Shown piece by piece: positions 1 to 7,403 of a stretch of DNA of 14,943 bases. Source of the stretch: CAG-877 sp963660495 (GTDB lineage Bacteria; Bacillota_I; Bacilli_A; RF39; UBA660). Where the stretch lies: assembly GCA_963660495.1 (NCBI GenBank), contig CAVKYO010000007.1, forward strand, positions 1 to 14,943, read 5' to 3'. How positions within the stretch are numbered: position 1 is the first letter of the stretch; the number at the start of each line of letters is the position of its first letter. The notes below the pieces were generated by a model, which was given only the letters and a program-made list of their open reading frames with translations, ran no database searches and had not been told where the DNA came from. A program made the translations under genes and the position numbers.

Positions 1-94
1 ATTTTCACTAATTATTTGTAGTAAAAATTACTATCATTTTTACAAATTATTCATATTCTTTTGTTGTGATTTGATATTATTTTTGAAATTATTG

Positions 95-103
95 TGATAT
101 TAT
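95..103 (+). promoter_or_regulatory. Possible extended -10 promoter for the S41 protease gene
   Basis: An extended -10 (TGA then TATTAT) ends 18 nt before the ATG at 122. There is no well-spaced -35: TTGATA at 71-76 is 21 nt away and TTGAAA at 83-88 is too close. The same TGaTATTAT element precedes the GH31 gene at 11973. The predicted transcript start near 110 lies at the edge of the ribosome site (111-117). Weak call. Confidence 0.35.
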
Positions 104-121
104 ATATTTTAGGGTGGTATA

Positions 122-1390
122 ATGAAAAAAATTAAGTTTGATAAGTTAAAAAAGAAAAATAAACGTTTAAATAATTCATTAAGAAAAATAAAAAATAAAT
201 TATGGCCTGACGAATATAGTTCTTTTAGTATACCGGAAGTTATTATGCTGGTTATTATTTCTATATTGTTTGGTATAGTTGTGGGATGTATTTTGACGTA
301 TAGTAAGGCTTTTACTACGGAAAAGTCTTCATATGAAAGTGAACTCTTAAGTACTTATCAGAAGATTAGAGATAATTATTATGATGAAGTTTCGGAAAAA
401 GAATTATTAAATGCTGCGATTGATGGTATGGTTGGTGCTTTGGATGACCCTTATTCTTATTATATGGATGATGATACTACTGAAAGTTTTAATCAAAAAA
501 TTGATGGCAGTTATGTTGGTATTGGTACTACTGTTTCTCATGATGAAGAAAAAGGTAATATTGTAGTTGATATGTTTGACAATTCTCCGGCTCTAAAGGC
601 GGGAGTTGAAATAGGTGATATATTTGTATCAATTGATGGAACTGATGTTAGATATATGTCTTTAACAGATATTTCTAACTATATTAAGGGTAGTACTAAT
701 GTTTCTTCTAATTTTGTGTTTTTGAGGAATGATAAAGAAGTTGAAATAACAATTACTAGAGGTACTGTTGAAATCCCTTCTGTTAGTAGTAAGATAATTG
801 AAGGGAATAATAAAAACATTGGTTATATATTTATAGAAACGTTTGCTTCTAATACTTATAGTCAATTTAAAAGTAATTTAAAATCTTTAGAGAAACAGAA
901 AATAGATTCTTTGATTATTGATGTAAGAAATAATCCAGGTGGACATTTAAGTCAAGTTGATGATATCTTATCAATGTTTTTCAATAAAAAAACAGTATTA
1001 TATCAAATAGAAACTAAAGGAGAAAAGAAGAAAGTTTATTCTTCTACTAAAGAAACTCGTAAATATGAGGTTGTTGTTTTAATAAATGAGTCTTCAGCTT
1101 CTGCATCTGAAATATTAGCTTCATGTTTTCAAGAAAATTATAAGAAAGCAACTATTATAGGTACTACTTCTTATGGAAAGGGTACAGTACAGAAATCAGT
1201 TGAACTTTCCACTGGTTCTAGTTTGAAATATACTACTGAAAAATGGTTAACTTCTAAAGGAAATTGGATTAATGATACAGGTGTAGTTCCAGATATAGAA
1301 GTAAAGCAGAGTGATGAGTACGCTTCTAATGCAAGTGATGATAATGACTTACAGTTACAAAAAGCTCTAGAAGTACTTACAAAAAAATAA
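122..1390 (+). CDS. ctpA: S41-family C-terminal processing protease, membrane-anchored
   Basis: A serine protease of the CtpA/CtpB/Tsp type, expected to act outside the membrane on exported or membrane proteins. A very basic cytoplasmic N-terminus (residues 1-30) precedes one membrane segment (about 39-60), an S41 N-terminal helical region (about 72-125), a PDZ domain (about 130-215) and the peptidase core (about 230-395). The catalytic Ser is most likely Ser327 in SSASASEI. The Lys is Lys353 in YGKGTVQ and the accompanying Gln is Gln357, matching the family Ser-Lys-Gln arrangement. The substrate-strand motif DVRNNPGG is at 267-274. No C-terminal peptidoglycan-binding domain follows, unlike many Bacillus CtpB proteins, so the 422-residue length is short for that group. 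The start at 122 follows AGGGTGG at 111-117. The gene converges on the sortase gene with 6 nt between stop codons. Confidence 0.93.
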   Translation: MKKIKFDKLKKKNKRLNNSLRKIKNKLWPDEYSSFSIPEVIMLVIISILFGIVVGCILTYSKAFTTEKSSYESELLSTYQKIRDNYYDEVSEKELLNAAIDGMVGALDDPYSYYMDDDTTESFNQKIDGSYVGIGTTVSHDEEKGNIVVDMFDNSPALKAGVEIGDIFVSIDGTDVRYMSLTDISNYIKGSTNVSSNFVFLRNDKEVEITITRGTVEIPSVSSKIIEGNNKNIGYIFIETFASNTYSQFKSNLKSLEKQKIDSLIIDVRNNPGGHLSQVDDILSMFFNKKTVLYQIETKGEKKKVYSSTKETRKYEVVVLINESSASASEILASCFQENYKKATIIGTTSYGKGTVQKSVELSTGSSLKYTTEKWLTSKGNWINDTGVVPDIEVKQSDEYASNASDDNDLQLQKALEVLTKK

Positions 1391-1417
1391 ATAGTTTCAA
1401 TTACTATTTATTTTTTT
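1381..1417. terminator. Bidirectional intrinsic terminator between ctpA and sortase
   Basis: A perfect 14-bp inverted repeat has arms 1381-1394 and 1404-1417 and a 9-nt loop. It is A-rich on the left and T-rich on the right, so it gives a U-tract on either strand. The ctpA stop codon lies in the left arm and the sortase TGA stop (1397-1399 read on the minus strand) lies in the loop. One hairpin can therefore end both convergent transcripts. Confidence 0.8.
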
Positions 1418-1933
1418 GCATTCGATTATTAATTGTTTATTTTCATTGTAACTACAAGTAGTTAAAAATAATTGATCATATTCTTGTTCATTTATATTTA
1501 TATAGCCTGTTTTTTCCTGTTCAAAGATGTTTATTACTTGGTAAGTATAATTATTATTTTTGTATGTTAAATTAATTGTATCATTTATATTTAACTTGTT
1601 TAAATCTTTAAAATAGGCATTGTATCCAGTTCCAGAGTGAGCTGCTAGAACAAATAGACTTGAAGAATCTTTTAATATTGTGACGTTTTTTTCAACATTG
1701 TTTAAATTACTTTCAACTTTATATAACGGTTTATCTACATTTATTTTGGATATATGTATTTTTCCTATAGGTGATTCTTTGTTGGATTCTTCTTTATTTT
1801 CTTCTTTAGTATTTAATATTATTTTAGGTATAATTTCTTTTATAATATTATTATTTGTAGTATTTACTGTCTTTGTTGTTGTCAATGATAAAATAATTAC
1901 AAGTATTAATATTATTATGATTTTTTTATACAT
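1397..1933 (-). CDS. Sortase, single N-terminal anchor, Gln at the catalytic Arg position
   Basis: A cysteine transpeptidase that would attach sorting-signal proteins to the cell wall or to one another. An N-terminal hydrophobic anchor (residues 4-18) is followed by a low-complexity Asn/Glu/Lys linker (about 22-54) and the sortase barrel, opening with PIGKIHISKINVDKPLY. The catalytic His99 is in AAHSGTG and Cys160 is in LTTCSYN. The third catalytic residue is usually an Arg just before the last strand. Here that position reads NKQLII, with Gln167. At 178 residues it is short but complete. I cannot assign a class firmly; a D- or E-like single-substrate enzyme fits better than a pilus class C enzyme because no N-terminal lid is visible. 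The ATG overlaps the 3' end of the surface-protein gene by 8 nt (ATGTATAA) and has no good ribosome site of its own, which suggests translational coupling. Confidence 0.85.
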   Translation of the reverse strand: MYKKIIIILILVIILSLTTTKTVNTTNNNIIKEIIPKIILNTKEENKEESNKESPIGKIHISKINVDKPLYKVESNLNNVEKNVTILKDSSSLFVLAAHSGTGYNAYFKDLNKLNINDTINLTYKNNNYTYQVINIFEQEKTGYININEQEYDQLFLTTCSYNENKQLIIECKKINSN

Positions 1934-3353
1934 AAAGTAGTGTATATAATATGATGGTAATTATTTTTTCTATGAAAGATATATCTTCTACATTACTATT
2001 AGTGTTTGGTACTTTTATTTTATGATTTACTAGGTTATATGTTAATTCGTTTGTATCTTTAACTATTATATCGAATGGTTCAACTGTGTCATAGCCTTCT
2101 GTTGTATTTACTTGACCTATAGTATAATTTCCATACGGCAAAGTAATTTCTGCGATTCCTTCTTCATTTGTTGTAATTTTTGCTACTAAGTCTTTGTTAT
2201 TATCGTATATAGCAAACTTTATGTCTTTTTCTGGATATAGTGTTTCATCTTCTAAATATTTTTTATTTATTATTATTTTTGTTTTAATAACTTCGTTGTA
2301 TAAATTTAAAGTTATTTTAGGATTATCTTTAGTTATTTCAAAGCTATGTAGTTCATTATCTATAGTGTATCCAGATCCGGCACTTATTTCTTGAATGTAA
2401 TATTTTCCATATGGTAAATTTTTAATTGTACTTTGGCTTTTTTCATCAATTGTTATTGTTTGAATCTCATTCTTTTTTTGATCTAGTATTTTGTATTTAG
2501 CTCCTGACAAAGTTGCTTGTCCGCTGCTTTTTGTTGTTTTGGTATCTTTATCTAATTTATTGATATTTACTTCAGTTTCTTTAACATTTATTTTTATTTT
2601 TATTTGTTTTTCTTTAATATTACCTATTGTTACTAAGTTTTGGCTTCCTTCTGCTTGATAAAATACAACTGGTGTATCATGGACTTCTTCTTTTCGTGTG
2701 AATGTTATTTCATGTTCTCCTACCGGTAAATTATTTATTGATACTTTATATCCATCTACAGTTACGTTTTTGTTGGTTGTTTTATAATAAAATACCATGT
2801 TATTTAAATCTTCTATTTTTAATGTTTCTCCTGCTACGATATCGTAAGTTTTATTAGCAAAGCTTGGTTCTTTTAAATAGTTTCGAATTAATGTTTCTAT
2901 ATAATTCATTTCATATTGATATGCATTTATTCTATTACCGTTTAAAGAATCAGTAAAATAAAAGTCGTTGTTTGGAGCAACTGTTTTCCATATCATCATT
3001 TGAGTAATGGCATACCAGTATTTTGCTGTATGTGACCTATAGTTGTATCCAAAGTGTACTATTGCTGCTATTCTTTCTTTTTGTTCTTCTGTTAAATTAT
3101 TTGGGTTGATAGTACTTGTGTATTGGCTTGATTGTTTAAAAGTTGTAAAAGGTTCTATACAATAAGCATATTTTTCTGTACCTATTTGTTTATATGTACG
3201 GGCTTTTTGATAATATATAGTTTTGTTGTCGACTCGATTCATCCATACATTATCTATGTATTCCCCTTCGTAAAATTGAGCGCTTTCGGCTTTTACAGTA
3301 AATGGTAAAATTAATGATAAAGTTACCGCTAAGAAAAATATTATTTTTTTCAT
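1926..3353 (-). CDS. Thioester-domain/SpaA-repeat surface adhesin with sortase signal
   Basis: A secreted, wall-anchored adhesin or minor-pilin-like protein. A signal peptide (residues 1-22) precedes a thioester domain (about 25-165) carrying both bond-forming residues: Cys65 in YCIEP and Gln118 in ITQMMIW. In this family the Cys-Gln thioester can bind host targets covalently. A beta-rich linker region (about 170-255) is followed by two SpaA/Cna-B domains (about 260-355 and 357-445), each with the LPYG-Y hallmark (LPYGKYYI, LPYGNYTI). Domain 1 has Lys266 and Glu322, suited to isopeptide formation. Domain 2 has Gln414 where the catalytic Glu is expected. The C-terminus has VPNTNSN (about 448-454), a hydrophobic stretch and no basic tail, so the sorting signal is atypical. 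AGGAGG at 3360-3365 fixes the start. The sortase gene overlaps its end, and this protein is the sortase's obvious substrate. Confidence 0.87.
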   Translation of the reverse strand: MKKIIFFLAVTLSLILPFTVKAESAQFYEGEYIDNVWMNRVDNKTIYYQKARTYKQIGTEKYAYCIEPFTTFKQSSQYTSTINPNNLTEEQKERIAAIVHFGYNYRSHTAKYWYAITQMMIWKTVAPNNDFYFTDSLNGNRINAYQYEMNYIETLIRNYLKEPSFANKTYDIVAGETLKIEDLNNMVFYYKTTNKNVTVDGYKVSINNLPVGEHEITFTRKEEVHDTPVVFYQAEGSQNLVTIGNIKEKQIKIKINVKETEVNINKLDKDTKTTKSSGQATLSGAKYKILDQKKNEIQTITIDEKSQSTIKNLPYGKYYIQEISAGSGYTIDNELHSFEITKDNPKITLNLYNEVIKTKIIINKKYLEDETLYPEKDIKFAIYDNNKDLVAKITTNEEGIAEITLPYGNYTIGQVNTTEGYDTVEPFDIIVKDTNELTYNLVNHKIKVPNTNSNVEDISFIEKIITIILYTLLYV

Positions 3354-3384
3354 ATTATTCCTCCTTTTTTTCTTAACGGTTATG

Positions 3385-3413
3385 ATATTATCAGATTTTT
3401 TTTATTGTGACAA
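3385..3413 (-). promoter_or_regulatory. Promoter for the thioester adhesin-sortase operon
   Basis: Read on the minus strand: -35 TTGTCA (3413-3408), a 17-nt spacer, and -10 TAATAT (3390-3385) with an extended TG at 3393-3392. The predicted start is near 3378, about 25 nt before the ATG, with AGGAGG between. Close to consensus, so likely strong vegetative expression. Confidence 0.72.
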
Positions 3414-3530
3414 ATCAAGGTTTTTAATTTTTGTTTTTAGTTTTTACTGCTAATTTTTCTTTTTGACCTATTCATTTTTAGTTTTTATGACAGTATTTTA
3501 CTTTTAATTAACAAGTTTCAATGTTTCTCA

Positions 3531-3539
3531 TGGTATAAT
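3531..3539 (+). promoter_or_regulatory. Extended -10 promoter for fhs
   Basis: TGG followed by a perfect TATAAT (3534-3539) lies only 17 nt before the ATG. The nearest -35-like sequence, TTAACA at 3508-3513, is 20 nt away, so recognition probably rests on the extended -10. The predicted start near 3546 falls inside the AGGAGGTGAT ribosome site (3544-3553), giving a leader of about 10-13 nt. Confidence 0.6.
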
Positions 3540-3556
3540 TATTAGGAGGTGATTTG

Positions 3557-5173
3557 ATGAGTGATATTGAAATAGCACAGAATAATGTTAAGGAGAATAT
3601 AGTAGATGTTGCGAAGAGATTAGGTTTAAAAGAAAAAGACTTATTACTTTATGGAACTGATAAAGCTAAAATCAGATATTCTTCTCTTAAGTATAAAGCA
3701 AAGTTAGTTTTAGTTACTGCTATTAATCCTACTCCATATGGTGAGGGTAAGACTACTGTCAGTATTGGTCTTGGTGATGCTTTAAATAAGTTAAAAAAGA
3801 ATCCAGTTATTGTTCTTAGAGAGCCTTCTATGGGACCTGTTTTTGGAATTAAGGGTGGAGCAACTGGTGGTGGATATAGTCAAGTTGTTCCAATGGAAGA
3901 TATTAATTTACATTTTACAGGGGATTTTCATGCTATTACTGCTGCGAATGATTTATTGTGTGCCGCTATAGATAATCATATTTATCATGGTAATAAACTT
4001 GATATTGATAGAGTTGTTTTTAAAAGATGTTTAGATGTTAATGATAGAGCGTTAAGAAAAATTACTTTGGAAAATAGAAATGATAATTTTTCAATTACTG
4101 CGGCTAGTGAAATAATGGCTTTATTTTGTTTGGCTGATTCGGTTGATGATTTAAAAAGACGACTTGGTAATATAATCATTGGTTATAATAGTAAAAATGA
4201 AGTGTTATATGCAAAGGATTTAAATATTGAGGGAGCTTTAACTGTTTTATTAAAGGATGCGTTTTTACCAAATCTTGTTCAAACTTTGGAACATACTCCT
4301 ACAATTATTCATGGTGGTCCTTTTGCGAATATTGCTCATGGTTGTAATAGCGTTGTTGCGACTAAGTTGGGATTGTCATTGGGCGATTATATGATTACTG
4401 AGGCTGGTTTTGGAGCTGATCTTGGTGCTGAAAAGTTTTTGGATATTAAATGTCGCAAAGCTTCTATTAGTCCAGACTGTATTGTTTTAGTCGCAACTAT
4501 TAAGGCATTAAAATATAATGGTGGTGTTTCTAAAGATGATATTACTAAAGAAAATTTAGAGGCTTTAAAGTCTGGTATTTCTAATTTGGAAAGACATGTG
4601 GAAAATCTTAACAAGTACGGTGTTCCAGTTGTAGTGTGTTTAAATAAATATACGACTGATACTGATGCTGAGGTTGAATTTGTTAAAAATTACTGTATTA
4701 AGCTTGGTGCAAAATTTTCTATAAGTACAGCGTATACTGATGGTGGAGATGGTGCAATTGATTTAGCTGAACAAGTAATTGAAGTTTGCTCTTCAAAGAA
4801 AAATTTTAAGTTTCTTTATGAAGATGATTTATCTGTATGTGAAAAAATTGAAAAAGTTTGTACAGATATTTATAGAGCATCTTCAGTTGAATATAGTGAA
4901 GAAGCTATGAAGAAAATTGAAGAAATTAATGCTTTAGGAAAGTCTAATCTTCCAATTTGTGTTGCGAAGACACAATATTCTTTCTCTGATGATGCAAAAA
5001 AACTTGGTGCACCGACTGATTTTAAAGTTTTTGTAAGAGATGTGTGTTTATACTCTGGTGCAGAATTTATTACAGTTTTATTAGGTAATATTATGACTAT
5101 GCCTGGTTTACCTATTGTTCCAAATTATGAAAAAATTGATATAGTTGATGAAAAAATTGTTGGATTAGATTAA
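3557..5173 (+). CDS. fhs: Formate-tetrahydrofolate ligase (10-formyl-THF synthetase)
   Basis: This cytosolic enzyme makes 10-formyl-tetrahydrofolate from formate, ATP and tetrahydrofolate, feeding one-carbon units to purine synthesis and initiator-tRNA formylation. The nucleotide-binding loop TPYGEGKTT (residues 59-67) is intact, followed by REPSMGPVFGIKGGATGGG (88-106) and the conserved HFTGDFHAI region. The C-terminal MTMPGLP motif is also present. At 538 residues it is slightly shorter than the usual roughly 555, with no obvious missing block. A TTG at 3554 is in frame, but it sits only 4 nt after the AGGAGG core (3544-3549). The ATG at 3557 has the normal 7-nt spacing and is preferred. 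No folD or other one-carbon gene is adjacent, so it appears monocistronic. Confidence 0.97.
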   Translation: MSDIEIAQNNVKENIVDVAKRLGLKEKDLLLYGTDKAKIRYSSLKYKAKLVLVTAINPTPYGEGKTTVSIGLGDALNKLKKNPVIVLREPSMGPVFGIKGGATGGGYSQVVPMEDINLHFTGDFHAITAANDLLCAAIDNHIYHGNKLDIDRVVFKRCLDVNDRALRKITLENRNDNFSITAASEIMALFCLADSVDDLKRRLGNIIIGYNSKNEVLYAKDLNIEGALTVLLKDAFLPNLVQTLEHTPTIIHGGPFANIAHGCNSVVATKLGLSLGDYMITEAGFGADLGAEKFLDIKCRKASISPDCIVLVATIKALKYNGGVSKDDITKENLEALKSGISNLERHVENLNKYGVPVVVCLNKYTTDTDAEVEFVKNYCIKLGAKFSISTAYTDGGDGAIDLAEQVIEVCSSKKNFKFLYEDDLSVCEKIEKVCTDIYRASSVEYSEEAMKKIEEINALGKSNLPICVAKTQYSFSDDAKKLGAPTDFKVFVRDVCLYSGAEFITVLLGNIMTMPGLPIVPNYEKIDIVDEKIVGLD

Positions 5174-5180
5174 ATTAAAT

Positions 5181-5212
5181 AAAAAATCATATCTTATTTG
5201 ATATGATTTTTT
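5181..5212. terminator. Bidirectional intrinsic terminator after fhs
   Basis: A perfect 13-bp inverted repeat has arms 5181-5193 and 5200-5212 with a 6-nt loop. The base of the stem is A6/T6, giving a U-tract on either strand. It overlaps the stop codon of the convergent Ig-like gene (5211-5213) and begins 7 nt after the fhs stop. Confidence 0.85.
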
Positions 5213-5942
5213 ACTGATTTTTTTCTGTTTGTTCTGGATCTTTTGCCTCTTCTTTTTTTTCTGTTTCTTTATCCTTATCCTTATCCTTATCTTCAGTTCC
5301 ATTTGACGGTGTTAATACTTTTTGTTGTGGCTCATATACTGTAATATTACCAGTATATAATATACTGTTGTATGTAACTGTATATTTATATGTACCAGCT
5401 TTTTGAGTATCAACTTGGGTTAAATCAATGATAATACTTTCTTTTACTTCATCAGTTAATGTTTCTTTGATGTATACTTGTTTATCTGTTGATAATGGTG
5501 AACCTATTGTTAAAGAAAGATTATTGACTGTTAAATCTACTTCTGGTAATTTTTTTTCTTTTATAACTACTGTTCCATTATATTTTTTCTTTTTATAAGA
5601 AATTGTATATGTATAACTACCTGCTTCAGTAGTTTTTATCATTGAAGTGTCTAATTTTAATTCTTTTAGTGTATCTGAGTCAATTTCATCTATGTTTTCT
5701 AGGTAGTCTTTGACATCTACGCTTAATGTGTTATTGATTTCTAATTCTATATCTTTTAGCTTAATTTCATTTGATTTTACTTCTGCGACTCTTTTATGTA
5801 CTATTTCTAAGTCATTTTTTATTACTTCTGATTTTGTATTTGTCATGCCTTGCATTGCATAACCAGAACCTGTTAGTATCAAGCCCCAAGAAGTTAAAGC
5901 AATAGAAATTATGCGTGTTTCTTTATTTGTGAGTTTTCCCAT
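5211..5942 (-). CDS. Membrane-anchored protein with two Ig-like repeats and a charged tail
   Basis: I do not recognise a named family. A hydrophobic segment (residues about 11-31) acts as an uncleaved anchor or signal. A short helical stretch (35-55) leads to two homologous beta-rich modules of about 70 residues: about 60-130, with AGSYTYTISYKKKKYNGTV, and about 133-205, with AGTYKYTVTYNSILYTGNI. The repeated AG-Y-YTV-Y----Y-G pattern resembles bacterial Ig-like (Big-type) surface domains. The C-terminus (about 209-243) is disordered and highly charged, including a KDKDKDKD run encoded by a hexanucleotide repeat. It has no LPXTG-like signal, so it probably stays membrane-tethered with its modules outside. 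AGGAG (5954-5958) lies 11 nt before the ATG. It is divergent from the NfeD/slipin operon. Confidence 0.8.
   Translation of the reverse strand: MGKLTNKETRIISIALTSWGLILTGSGYAMQGMTNTKSEVIKNDLEIVHKRVAEVKSNEIKLKDIELEINNTLSVDVKDYLENIDEIDSDTLKELKLDTSMIKTTEAGSYTYTISYKKKKYNGTVVIKEKKLPEVDLTVNNLSLTIGSPLSTDKQVYIKETLTDEVKESIIIDLTQVDTQKAGTYKYTVTYNSILYTGNITVYEPQQKVLTPSNGTEDKDKDKDKETEKKEEAKDPEQTEKNQ
5271..5290. repeat. Hexanucleotide tandem repeat (ATCCTT)3.3
   Basis: Three perfect copies plus two bases of ATCCTT encode the Lys-Asp run in the charged tail of the Ig-like protein. The unit length is a multiple of three, so copy-number change would lengthen or shorten the tail without shifting the frame. Confidence 0.85.
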
Positions 5943-5971
5943 ATGCTATGTTACTCCTTATCTTTTATTCA

Positions 5972-6000
5972 ATTATATTATAATTTTTTTATATTAACAA
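5972..6000 (-). promoter_or_regulatory. Promoter for the Ig-like protein gene
   Basis: Read on the minus strand: -35 TTGTTA (6000-5995), a 17-nt spacer, and a perfect -10 TATAAT (5977-5972). A second overlapping TATAAT (5982-5977) has only 12 nt to the same -35 and is less likely. This promoter is back-to-back with the NfeD/slipin promoter. Confidence 0.68.
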
Positions 6001-6020
6001 GATTTTTTTAGGGTATTTTG

Positions 6021-6049
6021 TTGAAATTTGTCGTTTCATTTCATATAAT
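6021..6049 (+). promoter_or_regulatory. Promoter for the NfeD-slipin operon
   Basis: -35 TTGAAA (6021-6026), a 17-nt spacer, and a perfect -10 TATAAT (6044-6049). The predicted start is near 6056, about 16 nt before the ATG. Confidence 0.75.
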
Positions 6050-6071
6050 ATAAATTAAAGAGGTGAGTTTT

Positions 6072-6491
6072 ATGGCTATTTTTTGGTTTGTACTTTGCTT
6101 ATTATTGATTTTTGTTGAAATATCTACTGTAAACTTAGTTTCTATTTGGTTTGCGATAGGAGCATTTTTCGCTATGGTTATAGCTTTGTTTAGTGATGTA
6201 CTTTTGCTTCAAGTTTTGTGCTTTATTATAATTAGTATTATTGCTTTATTAGTTACTAAACCTTTGGTTAAAAAGTTTAAAAAAACAGGAATTGAGCCAA
6301 CTAATTATGATCGTGTTATTGGTAAGCGTGCTGAAGTAATAAAGAAGATTGCTCCAGATGTTTATGGTCAAGTTAAAGTATTAGGTTCTACTTGGACGGC
6401 TATTTGTGATGAGGTGTGTGATGTTTCAGAAAAAGTTATAGTAAAAAAAGTCGATGGCGTAAAACTTGTTGTTGAAAAGGAGGAAAATTAA
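6072..6491 (+). CDS. Short NfeD-family membrane protein
   Basis: The short (NfeD1b-like) form of NfeD, which pairs with SPFH proteins in bacterial membrane microdomains. Two or three hydrophobic segments (residues about 2-22, 24-42 and 46-64) are followed by a C-terminal OB-fold domain (about 80-135). That domain carries the family signature IGKRAEV and GQVKVLGSTWTA. It has no N-terminal ClpP-like protease domain, so it is probably a scaffold or regulator rather than a protease. A GTG at 6063 would extend the frame by three codons, but it lies inside the ribosome site AGAGGTGA (6059-6066), so the ATG at 6072 is preferred. The stop codon abuts the slipin ATG with no gap, and the slipin ribosome site lies within this gene's last codons, so the two are translationally linked. 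Confidence 0.9.
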   Translation: MAIFWFVLCLLLIFVEISTVNLVSIWFAIGAFFAMVIALFSDVLLLQVLCFIIISIIALLVTKPLVKKFKKTGIEPTNYDRVIGKRAEVIKKIAPDVYGQVKVLGSTWTAICDEVCDVSEKVIVKKVDGVKLVVEKEEN

Positions 6492-7382
6492 ATGGGATTT
6501 GGGTTAATATTATTCATTATTATTTTAGTTGTTTTAGCGTCAGGTATTAAAATTATTCCACAGTCTAAAGCAATGGTAGTTGAAAGACTTGGTTCTTATC
6601 ATCGAACTATGCAAACAGGACTTCATTATGTTATTCCTGTATTCGAAAGAGTTGCGAATGTAGTTAGTTTGAAGGAAACTGTTAGGGACTTCGCACCACA
6701 ACCTGTTATAACAAAAGATAATGTTACTATGCAAATTGATACTGTTGTTTACTTACAAATAACAGATTCAAAATTATATTGTTATGGAGTTGAAAATCCA
6801 GTTAACGCAATTGAAAATTTAACTGCTACTACATTACGTAATATCATTGGTGAATTAGAATTAGATGAAACATTGACTTCTCGTGATGTTATCAATTCTA
6901 AAATGCGTTCTATTTTGGATGAGGCTACTGATCCATGGGGAATTAAAGTTAATCGTGTAGAGGTTAAAAATATTTTACCACCTAGGGATATTCAGGAAGC
7001 TATGGAAAAACAAATGCGTGCAGAACGTGAGCGTCGTGAAGCAATCTTAAGAGCAGAAGGTGAAAAAAAGTCTGCTATATTGATTGCTGAAGGTGAAAAA
7101 GAAAGTGCTATTTTAAGAGCTGATGCTAAAAGAGAAGCTCATATTAGAGAAGCTGAAGGTGAAGCAACAGCTATTGTAAAAATTCAACAAGCTACTGCTG
7201 AAGGTTTAAAACTTTTAAAAGATGCTGGTATGGATGATGCAGTATTAAAATATAAGAGTTATGAGGCAATGGTAAAAGTTGCTAATGGTAATGCTACTAA
7301 GATTATCGTTCCTAGTGAATTACAAAACTTGGCAACTGTTGGAACTACGATAAATGAAATGATAGATCGTTCTGGAAAATAA
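6492..7382 (+). CDS. SPFH-domain slipin/paraslipin (stomatin-like protein)
   Basis: A stomatin/QmcA-type protein expected to form oligomeric membrane-microdomain scaffolds with its NfeD partner. One N-terminal membrane segment (residues 3-18) precedes an SPFH/Band-7 domain (about 20-175) with the hallmark stretches GLHYVIPVFERV, RDFAPQPVITKDNVTM and ELELDETLTSRDVIN. A charged helical region (about 172-235) follows, containing spaced repeats of Ala-Glu-Gly-Glu (AEGEKKSAIL, AEGEKESAIL, AEGEATAIV) typical of paraslipins. The C-terminal segment (about 240-290) has the oligomerisation-type NATKIIVPSELQ motif. The length of 296 is normal. AGGAGG (6479-6484) fixes the ATG. A hairpin terminator overlaps the stop codon. 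Confidence 0.93.
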   Translation: MGFGLILFIIILVVLASGIKIIPQSKAMVVERLGSYHRTMQTGLHYVIPVFERVANVVSLKETVRDFAPQPVITKDNVTMQIDTVVYLQITDSKLYCYGVENPVNAIENLTATTLRNIIGELELDETLTSRDVINSKMRSILDEATDPWGIKVNRVEVKNILPPRDIQEAMEKQMRAERERREAILRAEGEKKSAILIAEGEKESAILRADAKREAHIREAEGEATAIVKIQQATAEGLKLLKDAGMDDAVLKYKSYEAMVKVANGNATKIIVPSELQNLATVGTTINEMIDRSGK

Positions 7383-7402
7383 GAAGCTCGCTTCTTTTTT
7401 TT
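7381..7402 (+). terminator. Intrinsic terminator of the NfeD-slipin operon
   Basis: Stem AAGAAG (7381-7386)/CTTCTT (7391-7396) with loop CTCG, followed by a T-run to 7402. Its first bases are the last two of the slipin stop codon. Confidence 0.75.
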
Positions 7403-7403
7403 C

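Noticed and set aside
118..123. TATAAT with an extended TG overlapping the ctpA start codon
   Set aside because: A transcript from it would begin inside the gene with no later start before the membrane segment, so it is probably coincidental in AT-rich DNA.
662..865. Assorted short frames of 60-90 codons opposite or inside larger genes (662-865, 1680-1940, 2194-2394, 3985-4179, 4387-4614, 6540-6734, 11978-12169)
   Set aside because: Each overlaps a gene with clear family motifs in another frame, and none shows a domain or proper ribosome site.
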